Shown here piece after piece: positions 44,327 to 53,172 of a DNA stretch of 64,000 nucleotides. Within the stretch, counting starts at the first letter, position 1; each line of letters begins with the position of its first letter. Source of the DNA: Gracilimonas sp965227785 (GTDB lineage: Bacteria > Bacteroidota > Rhodothermia > Balneolales > Balneolaceae); assembly GCF_965227785.1 (NCBI RefSeq), contig NZ_OZ245785.1, positions 3,038,001 to 3,102,000 on the forward strand. The letters run 5' to 3'. The translations under genes were made by a program, and so were the position numbers. The notes below the pieces were generated by a model. That model was not told where the DNA came from. It worked only from the letters and a program-made list of their open reading frames with translations, and did no database searches.

Positions 44327-45640
44327 TTACATGCCTGCTTTATCCATGGCTTCGGCAGCTTTTTCCTGCATGTCGAGCTGTACATAAATGCGAGACAGTG
44401 ATTGCCAGTTGGCCGTATTGTCAGGCTCAAGCTCTACCGCTTTTTCGTAGTATTTCATGGCTTCGCGAAGCTCTTCTTTAGCTTGTTTATCAAGTTCGCT
44501 TGCAAGTTCGTTATCCTGGGTGAAATTTCTTTTCTCGTATAAAGCAGCAGCTTTATTGGTGAAAGAAATACCAAGGTACTGGTAAGCCTTAGGATCTTCC
44601 GGACGTAATTCCGTAACTCTGATCAGTTCAGATTCCGCGCGGTCGCTCAACTCATTCATTTCTGAAGTAAGTTCTTCATTCACAGATACCAAAGAGTCGA
44701 TGGAGGCATTAATAGCATCTGCTCTGTTGCGGTTGTTTCGGAGCTCGGTACCCAAGTCATAAATATCATCGTAGTTACTGGTGATACTCTCAGAAATCTC
44801 GGTTGTAGCCTGTAGTAACTGAGTTCCCAATGCCAGGTGATATTGTGCATTATCAGGATCTCTTTCGATCAGTGCTTCAATAGTCTCAATAGATTTGTCT
44901 CTTTGTCCGGCCTGCATGTACACATCAGCCAAAACCTGTACCAGCTGTACACTGTCCGGATAAGATTCAACACCATTTTCCAGTACGCTAATTGCTTCTT
45001 CAGGCTGCTCACTTTCTCTATAGTAGGTTCCCAATCGTAAGTAATCTTCAGAAGGTGGGTTGCCCTTCATTTCCATAGAAGTGTTCAGGGCTTCAATGGC
45101 TCCGGAATAATTACCGTCAAGGCTTTGAACCTGAGCAAGAATATCCCAGGAAAGGGTGCTGTCAGGATTGATGATTACAGCATTCTCAAGGTGAGCAACA
45201 GCTACTTTGATGGGTTCTTCTACGGTAGCTTTCAGGCTGTCATCATTTACATACTCAATAGCTTTGTTGTGCTCAAAACCCCAGGTGCTGAGGATAAGAT
45301 TATCCACATCACCGGCTTCAGAAGGAACTTCTTCCTGAGCGGCAAATTTCTCGCGAGCCGTTACAGCAGACTCTCTGAAATTCTCGTAGGTTCCTTTTCT
45401 CTCATTTGGTTGAGGTATCGTTTTTGCTTTTTCTTTATACGTCATGGCCTTGTAGTAATAAGGAAGGCCACTTTCAGGATTATTTCGGATCGAACGGTCT
45501 AAAACGGCAAGGGCAGAGTCATAATTCTGTGTGAAAATGTTCTTCTGCGCCTCTTCAATCAAAGGATCTGTCGTTTCACAACTAGCAAGGATCCCTACAA
45601 AAAGAACCGCTGAAAGTAAGTTTCTAAGTAGCTTTTTCAT
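44327..45640 (-). CDS. TPR-repeat lipoprotein, 437 aa, paralogue of its neighbour
   Basis: The signal MKKLLRNLLSAVLFVGILASC has lipobox ILASC (Cys 21). TPR units include NYDSALAVLDRSIRNNPESGLPYYYKAMTYKEKAK, NYSGAIEALNTSMEMKGNPPSEDYLRLGTYY, QPEEAISVLENGVESYPDSVQLVQVLADVY and DKSIETIEALIERDPDNAQYHLALGTQL. An inserted helical stretch (about 290-340, RNNRNRADAINASIDSLVSVNEELTSEMNELSDRAE, likely coiled coil) lies in the middle, then YYEKAVELEPDNTANWQSLSRIY closes it. It shares this layout with the downstream lipoprotein. RidA lies divergently upstream (139 bp gap). Confidence 0.88.
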   Translation of the reverse strand: MKKLLRNLLSAVLFVGILASCETTDPLIEEAQKNIFTQNYDSALAVLDRSIRNNPESGLPYYYKAMTYKEKAKTIPQPNERKGTYENFRESAVTAREKFAAQEEVPSEAGDVDNLILSTWGFEHNKAIEYVNDDSLKATVEEPIKVAVAHLENAVIINPDSTLSWDILAQVQSLDGNYSGAIEALNTSMEMKGNPPSEDYLRLGTYYRESEQPEEAISVLENGVESYPDSVQLVQVLADVYMQAGQRDKSIETIEALIERDPDNAQYHLALGTQLLQATTEISESITSNYDDIYDLGTELRNNRNRADAINASIDSLVSVNEELTSEMNELSDRAESELIRVTELRPEDPKAYQYLGISFTNKAAALYEKRNFTQDNELASELDKQAKEELREAMKYYEKAVELEPDNTANWQSLSRIYVQLDMQEKAAEAMDKAGM

Positions 45641-45779
45641 TTTATTATAAAATTGAATTTGGTTGAAATCGGGTCAAATGTATATGTTGTCGAAAATAGT
45701 CATATGTGCTGCTTTCTGCAATTTATTAGCGCATATGCTTAAGATTTTTGTATCACCATAATCATTAAGGAATATATTC

Positions 45780-46157
45780 ATGAAAAAAATACATGCTACA
45801 GACAACGCACCGGCTGCCATTGGTCCTTACAGTCAGGCAACCTCTTATAACGGAACGCTTTACTGCTCCGGACAGATTCCATTAGATCCTGAAACGATGG
45901 AGCTGGTTGGTGAAACTGCAGCTGAACAGGCTGCTCAGGTTATGACCAATCTTGAAGCTGTACTTGCTGAGGCCGGCATCGACTTCTCACATGTACTCAA
46001 ATGCACCATATTTTTGGCAAGTATGGATGATTTTGGTGCTGTGAATGAAGTGTATGGAGCGCGATTCAAGTCAGATCCTCCCGCACGAGAAACAGTAGCT
46101 GTAAAAACCTTGCCGAAAAATGTGCTGGTTGAAATTAGCTGTATTGCGCATCTATAA
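45780..46157 (+). CDS. ridA: RidA/YjgF family enamine deaminase
   Basis: Hydrolyses reactive enamine/imine intermediates released by PLP enzymes such as threonine dehydratase. The 125-residue protein has the full RidA pattern: DNAPAAIGPYSQATSYNGTLYCSGQIPLDP, QVMTNLEAVLAEAGIDFSHVLKCTIFL, the catalytic Arg in SDPPARETVAVKTLPKNVLVEISCIA. Start has AAGGAA 8 nt upstream of the ATG. It is divergent from the TPR lipoproteins; two PLP enzymes in this window could produce its substrates. Confidence 0.97.
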   Translation: MKKIHATDNAPAAIGPYSQATSYNGTLYCSGQIPLDPETMELVGETAAEQAAQVMTNLEAVLAEAGIDFSHVLKCTIFLASMDDFGAVNEVYGARFKSDPPARETVAVKTLPKNVLVEISCIAHL

Positions 46158-46177
46158 GTTTTGATAAAAGCCGGAAG

Positions 46178-47986
46178 TTAGTTTTGGAATTCTTTCGAGG
46201 CTTTATTTCCGGCTTTATCTTTAATCTCAACAAAAGCTGTATTTACCGTTTGGGGTTTAAAATCAGGCAGGTAATAAATCAGCAACTCTTCTTCGTAATC
46301 GTATTCAGCGATTCCTCTCTGACCATTAACAAAAAATTTGGCAGAAGATGATTTAATACCGGTAAGCTTATCGGTAACACGCACGGAAGCCAGCCATTTT
46401 CCATAATCTGTTTTGTAGATATTAAAGTAAGAGATTTCAGGGGCTACGTTATCAGCTAAAACCGTAAACTCGCCAAGTGCCGATGGGCGGGCGTGGATTG
46501 TTCTCCCCATCAATTCAGAATCCACATAGCTTGTATCTCCATCAGAAGTATCGATACGGAAAAGGCGATAATTATTGTCCTCTTCAAAGTAATCTCCAAG
46601 AAAGAATTCCAGTCCGAAATTGGATTTTGTTGGAAGCATTTCTGGCTGTATGGAGATTCTGTTTTCTTCATTCCCCATTGAATATCGGGTAACTATACTC
46701 ATCGTATCGAAGAAAGCATTTTTATTAAATCGTAGCGTTAACTGCCGGTCGGGAGTAATAATTTTTTGGGAGCTACCAGGAGTGATTCTGGCAAACATTA
46801 GTTGTTTTGAGGAATCGACGGGAATAATTTGTTGAGACCCTTCCCACGGTAAGCCTTTGTTCAATTCGCTAAGGTCAATGGTGTTCTGGAGGTCCGGAGA
46901 AACCCAGTTTTCCGACCAGTACCAATCATCAGTATCCGAATTCAGAGAAACCGGAAAACGTTCTGAAAGGGTATCCCTGGCAAATGAAATGGTTGCTTTA
47001 GAAGTATTTCCAAAGTAATCGGAAGCTATGATTGTATAAGTTGTTGATGAATCCGGAGCAGTAATTTCAGCCCTTTTTGTTGAGATCAGGTAGAATGGAT
47101 TATCACTCCCATCTTTTCGGTACAAACGTTGGTGCCCGCGCCGGTTTGAGCCAAATGGCGCAATTCGGTCCAAAAACATTTCGTTGCTTTCATTATAATC
47201 AAAACGGTTTAGCTCTTGATAAAATAAGGTATCCGAATCCTGAACCAATGCCAGTGAATAAACCGCATAGGCATTATAAACGTCATTGGCCCGGTCGTAC
47301 ACATTCACGGCCAGACCTGCTTCTCCTTTCAGGCTAACTTCCCCAAAATCGTATACTCCATTATCTTTTCCTGCCCGGGTATAACTGGAAGTGGCCACTC
47401 CATTTACCCGTGAGTTTTTTGTTAGAGGCTCAACAATCAGTGAAGAGAAGACTGGGGGCAGGTTGTCTTGGATGGCTAAATTCGTTCTCAATGCATTGAT
47501 CGGGGTCTCCATCGAGTCCCGAATTTCAAAGTGGAGATGGGGAGGGCCAATTCCGGTCGATCCCGTATACCCAATTACATCACCTTGGTTTACTTGAATA
47601 CCCAGAGTGTCGAGGAAAGCATCCATTTCAAAAGAAAAGTCCTGCAGCCTGATTGAGTCTGCAATGGATTGAAATTGGTCATTGAACCGCTGAAGATGTG
47701 CGTAAACGGTGAACATTCCATCCGGATGTTTCAGGTAAATAGCATTACCGTATCCGCGTTCGGTAACAAGTAACCTGAATAGAGTGCCCTCTCTGGAAGC
47801 AAATACTTTATAGCCTTGTCGTCCCCAGGTTTTAATATCCAGTCCGGCGTGAAAGTGAGCGGAACGCGTTTCCCCAAAGGTAGAGCTAAGGTAGTGCCCG
47901 GAGGCAGATGGCCACAGGTATTGCTGCGCCTGAACATGTGCTCCGGTTATAAAAAAGAATAAGATGGTTATACTGAAAAATCGCAA
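46178..47986 (-). CDS. M23 peptidase with large C-terminal region, 602 aa
   Basis: A signal peptide MRFFSITILFFFITGAHVQAQ is followed by a LytM domain (about 25-170): H46 and D50 in SAHFHAGLDIKTWG, and H150-L-H152 in GIGPPHLHFEIRD, so the zinc site is complete. Substrate is presumably peptidoglycan cross-bridges. The long remainder (about 190-600) is beta-rich, with VNVYDRANDVYNAY and TVLADNVAPEISYFNIYKTDYG, resembling Ig-like repeats. It starts 3 bp after the FAH-family gene, so the two are probably cotranscribed. It faces ridA at its 3' end. Confidence 0.93.
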   Translation of the reverse strand: MRFFSITILFFFITGAHVQAQQYLWPSASGHYLSSTFGETRSAHFHAGLDIKTWGRQGYKVFASREGTLFRLLVTERGYGNAIYLKHPDGMFTVYAHLQRFNDQFQSIADSIRLQDFSFEMDAFLDTLGIQVNQGDVIGYTGSTGIGPPHLHFEIRDSMETPINALRTNLAIQDNLPPVFSSLIVEPLTKNSRVNGVATSSYTRAGKDNGVYDFGEVSLKGEAGLAVNVYDRANDVYNAYAVYSLALVQDSDTLFYQELNRFDYNESNEMFLDRIAPFGSNRRGHQRLYRKDGSDNPFYLISTKRAEITAPDSSTTYTIIASDYFGNTSKATISFARDTLSERFPVSLNSDTDDWYWSENWVSPDLQNTIDLSELNKGLPWEGSQQIIPVDSSKQLMFARITPGSSQKIITPDRQLTLRFNKNAFFDTMSIVTRYSMGNEENRISIQPEMLPTKSNFGLEFFLGDYFEEDNNYRLFRIDTSDGDTSYVDSELMGRTIHARPSALGEFTVLADNVAPEISYFNIYKTDYGKWLASVRVTDKLTGIKSSSAKFFVNGQRGIAEYDYEEELLIYYLPDFKPQTVNTAFVEIKDKAGNKASKEFQN

Positions 47987-47989
47987 AGC

Positions 47990-48643
47990 TTACCCGATGT
48001 TCACCGTTAAGGATGAGGCCCCATTATTTAACAGCACTTCCAGCTTATCACCAGACTCAACCGGTCCAACTCCTTCAGGTGTTCCGGTAAAGATCAGGTC
48101 TCCAGGTTGCATTGTAAAAATTCCTGAAAGAAAAGAAATTAGATTGGCCACAGGGAAAATCATTTCTGAAGAATTACCGTGTTGTTTCACAAACCCATTC
48201 TGAAATAGCTTAATATCAATGTCAGTTGGATCTCCAATTTCCTCGGCTTTCACAAAGTTACTGATAGGAGCAAAATTATCGAAGCCTTTGGCAATAGTCC
48301 AGGGTTGTCCCTGTTTTTTGGAAATGGACTGAATATCCCGGGCGGTAAAATCGATTCCTGCTCCGTAACCGGCTATATAATTAAAGGCAGCGTCCTGAGC
48401 GATACTTTTCCCTTCCTTGGAAATGGCTATAACAATTTCTGCCTCATAGTGCACATCGTTGGTTTGAACAGGCAGCTCAATGGTAGCCTCATTGAAACAG
48501 ATAGTGCCCCGTGGTTTAATGAAAACAAGAGGAATTTTAGGAACCTTATTTCCTAATTCTTTCGCATGCTGAGCATAGTTTCTGCCAATGCAATAGATGT
48601 TATTGACTGGGATATCGAGGTCGGGAATGGTTGGATTTTTCAT
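47990..48643 (-). CDS. Fumarylacetoacetate hydrolase (FAH) family protein
   Basis: Small FAH-fold enzyme (217 residues) of the FAHD1/YcgM type, which hydrolyses acylpyruvates or decarboxylates oxaloacetate. It has NIYCIGRNYAQHAKELGN, PLVFIKPRGTICF, VHYEAEIVIAISKEG with the metal-binding Glu residues, GYGAGIDFTARDIQ (Asp) and FTGTPEGVGPVESGDKLEV. Exact substrate unknown. Its stop is 3 bp from the M23 peptidase start. No membrane segment. Confidence 0.93.
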   Translation of the reverse strand: MKNPTIPDLDIPVNNIYCIGRNYAQHAKELGNKVPKIPLVFIKPRGTICFNEATIELPVQTNDVHYEAEIVIAISKEGKSIAQDAAFNYIAGYGAGIDFTARDIQSISKKQGQPWTIAKGFDNFAPISNFVKAEEIGDPTDIDIKLFQNGFVKQHGNSSEMIFPVANLISFLSGIFTMQPGDLIFTGTPEGVGPVESGDKLEVLLNNGASSLTVNIG

Positions 48644-48659
48644 AACAAGAAGATATAAA

Positions 48660-48695
48660 AAAGCCCCGCACTTAAATCAAAAAGAGCGGGGCTTT
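48660..48695. terminator. Intrinsic terminator after rpmA
   Basis: Stem aaagccccgc (48660-48669)/gcggggcttt (48686-48695), 16-nt loop, with A-run before and T/A-run after, so it can act in both directions. It ends the L21-L27 transcript on the minus strand and precedes the FAH-M23 pair. Confidence 0.9.
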
Positions 48696-48716
48696 AAATA
48701 TTTTTTAAAATGTAAA

Positions 48717-48974
48717 TCAGTTAATAGGATCTACATTCACGTGCTTTCGTCCGCCCGAGCGAACAGCAAAATTCACGGTTCCGTCAGAAGTAGCGAACAA
48801 TGTGTCATCGCCGCCTCTTTTTACATTCTGACCGGGGTGAAATTTGGTTCCACGCTGTCTTACGATAATTCCTCCGGCACGCACAAATTCGCCACCGAAT
48901 TTTTTAACACCCAACATCTTTGGGTTTGAATCACGACCGTTTTTTGTTGAACCTTGACCTTTCTTATGTGCCAT
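48717..48974 (-). CDS. rpmA: 50S ribosomal protein L27
   Basis: 85-residue L27 with the invariant start MAHKKGQGSTKNGRDSNPKMLGVKKFGG, then VRQRGTKFHPGQNVKRGGDDTLFATSDG. It binds near the peptidyl transferase centre of the large subunit. No N-terminal cleavage extension of the firmicute type is seen. It lies downstream of rplU as usual, ending at a strong terminator. Confidence 0.99.
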   Translation of the reverse strand: MAHKKGQGSTKNGRDSNPKMLGVKKFGGEFVRAGGIIVRQRGTKFHPGQNVKRGGDDTLFATSDGTVNFAVRSGGRKHVNVDPIN

Positions 48975-49000
48975 AACAGTAAGGGTTTAGTAATGAAAAT

Positions 49001-49519
49001 TTATGATAATGCTTCAATCAGTTCGGCCTTTCTCATACTTGAGTATCCTGTAAGGCCTTTTTCTTTCGCCAAGTCTTTGAGTTCAGCAACTGTCATAGAA
49101 TCTAAATCAACAGATTCTTCTTTTTTAGAAGCTGATTTTTTGGCTTCTGCTTTAGGGGCAGGAGCGTCCTCTTTTTTCTTAGCGGCTTTCTTTTTTGAAG
49201 TAGAACCCGAGGTAGAGATGCTCTCAATTTGAATCTGAGACATTACCTGACGGTGTCCATTAAGTTTCTGGTATCCTTTACGGCGTTTTTTCTTGAATAC
49301 TAATACTTTGTCAGCTTTAACCGTATCCAGGATCGTAGCGGAAATCTCAGCTCCGTCAACAACAGGAGTTCCAATATTAACATTTCCGTTGTCATCTTTA
49401 ATCAGCAACACTTTATCAAATGTAAGCTTCTTACCGTCGGCGTTTTGCTTATCCACAAACAGCACGTCGTTTTCTGCTACTTTGTATTGGTGTCCGCCGA
49501 TTTCAACAATAGCGTACAT
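49001..49519 (-). CDS. rplU: 50S ribosomal protein L21 with Lys-rich linker and SAP/Rho_N-like tail
   Basis: Residues 1-103 are ordinary L21 (MYAIVEIGGHQYKVAENDVLFVD, KVLVFKKKRRKGYQKLNGHRQ). The protein then continues for about 70 residues: a Lys/Ala-rich linker (TSKKKAAKKKEDAPAPKAEAKKSASKK) and a short domain LDSMTVAELKDLAKEKGL, TGYSSMRKAELIEALS. This last part matches the pattern of a Rho N-terminal/SAP-type helix-extension-helix module, which binds nucleic acid. Usual L21 is about 100-110 residues. The rplU-rpmA order is canonical. Confidence 0.97.
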   Translation of the reverse strand: MYAIVEIGGHQYKVAENDVLFVDKQNADGKKLTFDKVLLIKDDNGNVNIGTPVVDGAEISATILDTVKADKVLVFKKKRRKGYQKLNGHRQVMSQIQIESISTSGSTSKKKAAKKKEDAPAPKAEAKKSASKKEESVDLDSMTVAELKDLAKEKGLTGYSSMRKAELIEALS

Positions 49520-49657
49520 AATCGATTAATTTCTTTCTTTGCGTTTAATTCAGAGCTTGAAAAGATAACGTTTACATCAGACAAAACAAAGCAAATCTAT
49601 ACTGATAAATTCAGAAACTTCACTTAAATTTAGAGAAATATAAATCAGCCCATAAAT

Positions 49658-49894
49658 ATGAAAAAGCTACCTTCGCTTCACGAACAAGCATTTAAGTATA
49701 AAAACACCAAAAGACTTCAAAGAGATGGCGGTCGGGCATGGATTAAAGACTCCCAGCTGCACGAAGCTCGCAAAGACGCTAACGGGCGTTTTCTAACCAT
49801 TGCCGATGAACTAAAGGTGCCTAAAAAGAAAACCACTATTTCAGATAACAAGGATTTACCCACACACCTGAACGAAGACTCTCCTTTGCCTTGA
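49658..49894 (+). CDS. Small basic hypothetical protein, 78 aa
   Basis: I do not recognise this. It is soluble and basic (KYKNTKRLQRDGGRAWIKDSQLHEARKDANGRFLTIADELKVPKKKT in pieces), with no signal, cysteine or membrane segment. It starts 138 bp after the rplU start on the other strand and ends two bases before the lexA stop on the opposite strand. It may be a small conserved protein of this group, or a spurious frame; the codon flow looks coding. Confidence 0.5.
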   Translation: MKKLPSLHEQAFKYKNTKRLQRDGGRAWIKDSQLHEARKDANGRFLTIADELKVPKKKTTISDNKDLPTHLNEDSPLP

Positions 49895-49895
49895 T

Positions 49896-50552
49896 TTAAG
49901 CCACCAAAGGAATAGCCCGCTGAAACCCTTGTCGGTTCACATGACCGATGTACTTACCGATGATTCGTACTTCTTCGAACACATCCGGCTCAATGATAAT
50001 GTCGTCATATTCTTCGTTGGCGGGCTCCAGCCTTAAACCGTTATCATCCCAGTAAATTTTCTTCAGGCTGGTTTCACCATCATATAGTACAGCACCTATA
50101 TCTCCGTTTTTCACATCGGTATCCATGAGGAGTACAAAATCACCATCGTAGATTCCCACATCTTTCATGCTGAATCCTGTAACCCGTAAGGCAAACAAGT
50201 CATCAAGGTCCGGGAACAGGGTATCGAGCGTAATGCTGCCCAGGTTTGCTTCAACGGCTTCCTGGAGCGATCCGGCGGCAATCAAACCGCGAACCGGGAT
50301 GCCTTCCTGCTCTTCGGTTTCCCCCAAAAGACTCTTTTTGTCGGAGGGTAAGTCATATTCCTCATCATTTCTTTTAACTAAATAGCCTTTCTTCAGCAGC
50401 GCCTGTATATTTTGGGTCACGCTGTTTGGAGATGCATACCCAAAATGGTCGGCTATCTCACGATAGGTTGGCCACACTTCATTCTCTTTTTTATAGTCGA
50501 CAATGAAGGTGAAAAATTCGTGCTGTTTACGAGTCAAATGTGCATTATCCAT
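49896..50552 (-). CDS. lexA: LexA SOS repressor
   Basis: Repressor of the DNA-damage response that self-cleaves when RecA filaments form. The N-terminal winged helix has LTRKQHEFFTFIVDY and PTYREIADHFGYASPNSVTQNIQALLKKGYL. The cleavage site A93-G94 (GLIAAGSLQ), S128 (VTGFSMKDVGIYDGDFV) and K164 (ETSLKKIYW) are all present, so it should autocleave. Length 218 is normal. A short inverted repeat, atgt-aagaa-acat at 50568-50580, lies just upstream and could be its own operator. It diverges from a lipoprotein cyclophilin. Confidence 0.95.
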   Translation of the reverse strand: MDNAHLTRKQHEFFTFIVDYKKENEVWPTYREIADHFGYASPNSVTQNIQALLKKGYLVKRNDEEYDLPSDKKSLLGETEEQEGIPVRGLIAAGSLQEAVEANLGSITLDTLFPDLDDLFALRVTGFSMKDVGIYDGDFVLLMDTDVKNGDIGAVLYDGETSLKKIYWDDNGLRLEPANEEYDDIIIEPDVFEEVRIIGKYIGHVNRQGFQRAIPLVA

Positions 50553-50567
50553 AGCGAAAGAAGTTTA

Positions 50568-50580
50568 ATGTAAGAAACAT
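50568..50580. promoter_or_regulatory. Candidate LexA operator in the lexA/cyclophilin divergent region
   Basis: ATGTAAGAAACAT is a 13-bp interrupted palindrome (4-5-4) in the 50-bp space between the lexA start and the divergent gene, where autoregulation is expected. The local LexA consensus for this lineage is unknown to me, and no matching site was found before uvrA. Confidence 0.25.
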
Positions 50581-50602
50581 GTGTAATAAACGGAGTTTGT
50601 CT

Positions 50603-52639
50603 ATGAAGTTCAATACTAAATGTGTAAAAAGTATGTGTGTTTTGATGGTGGTCACTTTTTCGGCCTTCCTCACAACATCGTGTATGCAGGAAAGTGCATA
50701 TTCTGAACTTTTAACGGATGAGTATCCGGAGCTTTACCAACACGTATTTGATCGTAATGCGGATTCTTTGTTAGCCTACACCGAACACCCGGATCCTTTT
50801 GTACAGGCACAGGCCTGGCGGGCACTAATCAGTACTCCGGTAGAAGATAAGGATGCATTAATCACCAAAGCTCAATACGCTAATACCGAGTTGGGGTGGA
50901 TGGCGCTGAGTGCACATGAGCTTACAGATGAACAGTTAACCCGGTTGCACGACTTGTGGAATCGGAGGGCTTCGATGCGAAAAGGCATCAGTCTTGTGCT
51001 TGGCCAGCAGGGTAACCAGGAATCGTTGGAGTTACTGGTCCACAACTTTGATGAAATCATAGGCCCCGACTCTGATTATGAGTACAGCTCAGCACAGGCT
51101 ATGGGGCGATTGATGATGGAGTATGAAATTCCCGAGTCATCCCGCCGGAGCATCCTTCGATACGCTGCTGTTCTGGAAGATGAGGATTTATACCGTGCCT
51201 ATTTCTATGGACTCTATCGTGGAGATGAGATAATTGAAGATGAGCAAATCAGAACCAACATTTGGGAAGCCTATGAGTGGGTGGAAAGTCCCTACATCCG
51301 TCAGTATGCATTGAGAATAGCTTTCAAAAGTGATCCGGAGTGGACATTGGATCGCCTTCCGCTGGATGATATTAATAACATGAATGTACAGCTTGCGGTG
51401 GAGCTGGCAAATCAGGTTTCCAATGCGGGTTGGGGTTCCAAGCTCGAAGAGGTGTATTCCAGACTGCTCGACCATCCAAACCCGGTTGTGAATGAAGTGG
51501 CTTTGAGCCGAATTGCCAATCACCCTGAAAAAGAGGAAAATTTTGATACAACTATTACTGAAAAAGTGATAGAGAACGATCAGAAGGAAGCTTCGGTCCG
51601 TCTTTCAGGAATTATGGCACTGAGTGAGGTGGATGAATATGTAAGTCTTGCAGAGTCTCTTTCTGAAGGACAGGAGTATTTATTAATCAAGAAGTTAAGA
51701 ATTTATGATAAGGCTTTGAATACGGAAGGTTTCCTGGAGAAGCTGGAAGAGTATGCAGGAAGTACGAACAGGATGGAAGCTTTGTTTGCAGCGCAGGCAA
51801 TGTCGGGTTGGTGGGCTGATCTTGAGGAAGGCCAAAAAACTGCCTCTATTGAAGAAAGGGTAAGAAACCTGGTCTTTGATTTACTTGAAAGGGGAGATCG
51901 CTCTATCACCTATATAATAGCTTCATTTATGGGCAATGCCGGGGTGATATTAGACGAGGACTTTAACCGGATAGAAGAACTCTTAACTAACTACCAACTG
52001 CCAGAAGACATTGAGGTGTATCAATCGATGGCTGGGTTTCTTTATGAGCGTTTTCCTGAGGAAGCTAAAGGATTGATTGATTCTCTTGCTGCTAAAGGAA
52101 ACCCGGCTCTTAACTCAACACTGTCAAGTCAGGGTTGGAATGTTCCCGATACTGAAGCTGAGCCACCAACTTTCAGAACTCCCGAGTGGCAACGACTGGC
52201 TGAACTGGACGTTGAGCCTGTGTGGGTGTTGGAAACAGAAGAGGGAACCATTAAGATTGCTATGGATGTACTTTCTGCACCTGCAACCATCTCCGGGATT
52301 GACAGCCTGACCCGTGCCGGGGCTTATGACTCTATCGCATTCCACCGCGTAGTTCCTAACTTTGTGATACAGGGCGGAGATGTGGAAACCGGCGATGGAT
52401 TTGGCGGGCCGGATTACGTGGTGCCAACAGAAGCTTCCGGCAAGGAATACCGGCGGGGAATGGTGGGTATTGCCAGTGCGGGAACTGATACAGAAGGCAG
52501 CCAGTATTTTGTGATGCACGATTGGGCACCACATCTGAATGGGCGCTATACCATCATCGGAGAAGTGATTGAAGGGATGGACGTGGTAGACCGGATTATG
52601 GTGGGAGATATAGTGTTAAAGGCGAGCTGGCAGAGATAA
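50603..52639 (+). CDS. Lipoprotein peptidyl-prolyl isomerase (cyclophilin) with HEAT-like N-terminal part
   Basis: Start at 50603 is supported by GGAG 7 nt upstream and by a lipoprotein signal MKFNTKCVKSMCVLMVV with lipobox LTTSC. The next 480 residues are helical repeats that look HEAT-like (QAWRALISTPVED, LGQQGNQESLELLVHNF, LAVELANQVSNAGWGSKLEEV, NPVVNEVALSRIANHPEKE, ASVRLSGIMALSEV). The C-terminal 160 residues are a cyclophilin: YDSIAFHRVVPNFVIQGGDVETGDGFGGPDYVVPTEA and ASAGTDTEGSQYFVMHDWAPHLNGRYTIIGEV. In HRVVPNFVIQGGD, R and F are the usual catalytic contacts. It should fold proteins in the periplasm. Confidence 0.92.
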   Translation: MKFNTKCVKSMCVLMVVTFSAFLTTSCMQESAYSELLTDEYPELYQHVFDRNADSLLAYTEHPDPFVQAQAWRALISTPVEDKDALITKAQYANTELGWMALSAHELTDEQLTRLHDLWNRRASMRKGISLVLGQQGNQESLELLVHNFDEIIGPDSDYEYSSAQAMGRLMMEYEIPESSRRSILRYAAVLEDEDLYRAYFYGLYRGDEIIEDEQIRTNIWEAYEWVESPYIRQYALRIAFKSDPEWTLDRLPLDDINNMNVQLAVELANQVSNAGWGSKLEEVYSRLLDHPNPVVNEVALSRIANHPEKEENFDTTITEKVIENDQKEASVRLSGIMALSEVDEYVSLAESLSEGQEYLLIKKLRIYDKALNTEGFLEKLEEYAGSTNRMEALFAAQAMSGWWADLEEGQKTASIEERVRNLVFDLLERGDRSITYIIASFMGNAGVILDEDFNRIEELLTNYQLPEDIEVYQSMAGFLYERFPEEAKGLIDSLAAKGNPALNSTLSSQGWNVPDTEAEPPTFRTPEWQRLAELDVEPVWVLETEEGTIKIAMDVLSAPATISGIDSLTRAGAYDSIAFHRVVPNFVIQGGDVETGDGFGGPDYVVPTEASGKEYRRGMVGIASAGTDTEGSQYFVMHDWAPHLNGRYTIIGEVIEGMDVVDRIMVGDIVLKASWQR

Positions 52640-52641
52640 AA

Positions 52642-53097
52642 TTAGTCCGGGTCAGATAACTCTTTTCTGAAAATCCTTGGGAAAAGTAATCCATTTGCTA
52701 AACCTACCAGCGGGAACAGGATTACCGCATCAAGCATACTATACAGGTAAAAGACTTTGACATCTGAGGTGTAGTGATTCATATAAATAGCAGCAAGGCT
52801 TACAAAGAAAAGCCCCATCAAGGCAAAAATTTTAAGGCTTTTAACGATATAGTTGCCTTTTACCTGTGGATGGGCAATGTAGAAAACCCAGGTTGCCGTT
52901 AACCACATCATGAAATTGTAGAACAAAGAGATGGCAAAATCTGTAGAGGAAAAATTATTGTCGAATACCTCAGGATATTGCGGAAGGACGGCATGCATGG
53001 GCTCCAAAAGAACAACTGCTTCAATAGGACCTCCCACCAGATAACGCACTAAATTCAGAATAAATACGAGGCCCAGAAATTTCAGAAAGGTTTTCAT
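52642..53097 (-). CDS. Unknown integral membrane protein with four helices, 151 aa
   Basis: I do not recognise a family. Hydrophobic segments are at about residues 5-22, 52-74, 85-108 and 115-137, joined by short polar loops (LEPMHAVLPQYPEVFDNNFSS is the largest). The C-terminus is short and charged (FRKELSDPD). No motif suggests a transporter or enzyme. It ends 2 bp from the stop of the convergent cyclophilin gene and is 75 bp from the alpha/beta hydrolase. Confidence 0.7.
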   Translation of the reverse strand: MKTFLKFLGLVFILNLVRYLVGGPIEAVVLLEPMHAVLPQYPEVFDNNFSSTDFAISLFYNFMMWLTATWVFYIAHPQVKGNYIVKSLKIFALMGLFFVSLAAIYMNHYTSDVKVFYLYSMLDAVILFPLVGLANGLLFPRIFRKELSDPD

Positions 53098-53172
53098 AGC
53101 TCACTCCAAAATTAGTTAAAGAAGCAGGTAAGCCCTTTAATGAAATGAAATACAGCTAATTTTCAAAGAAGT

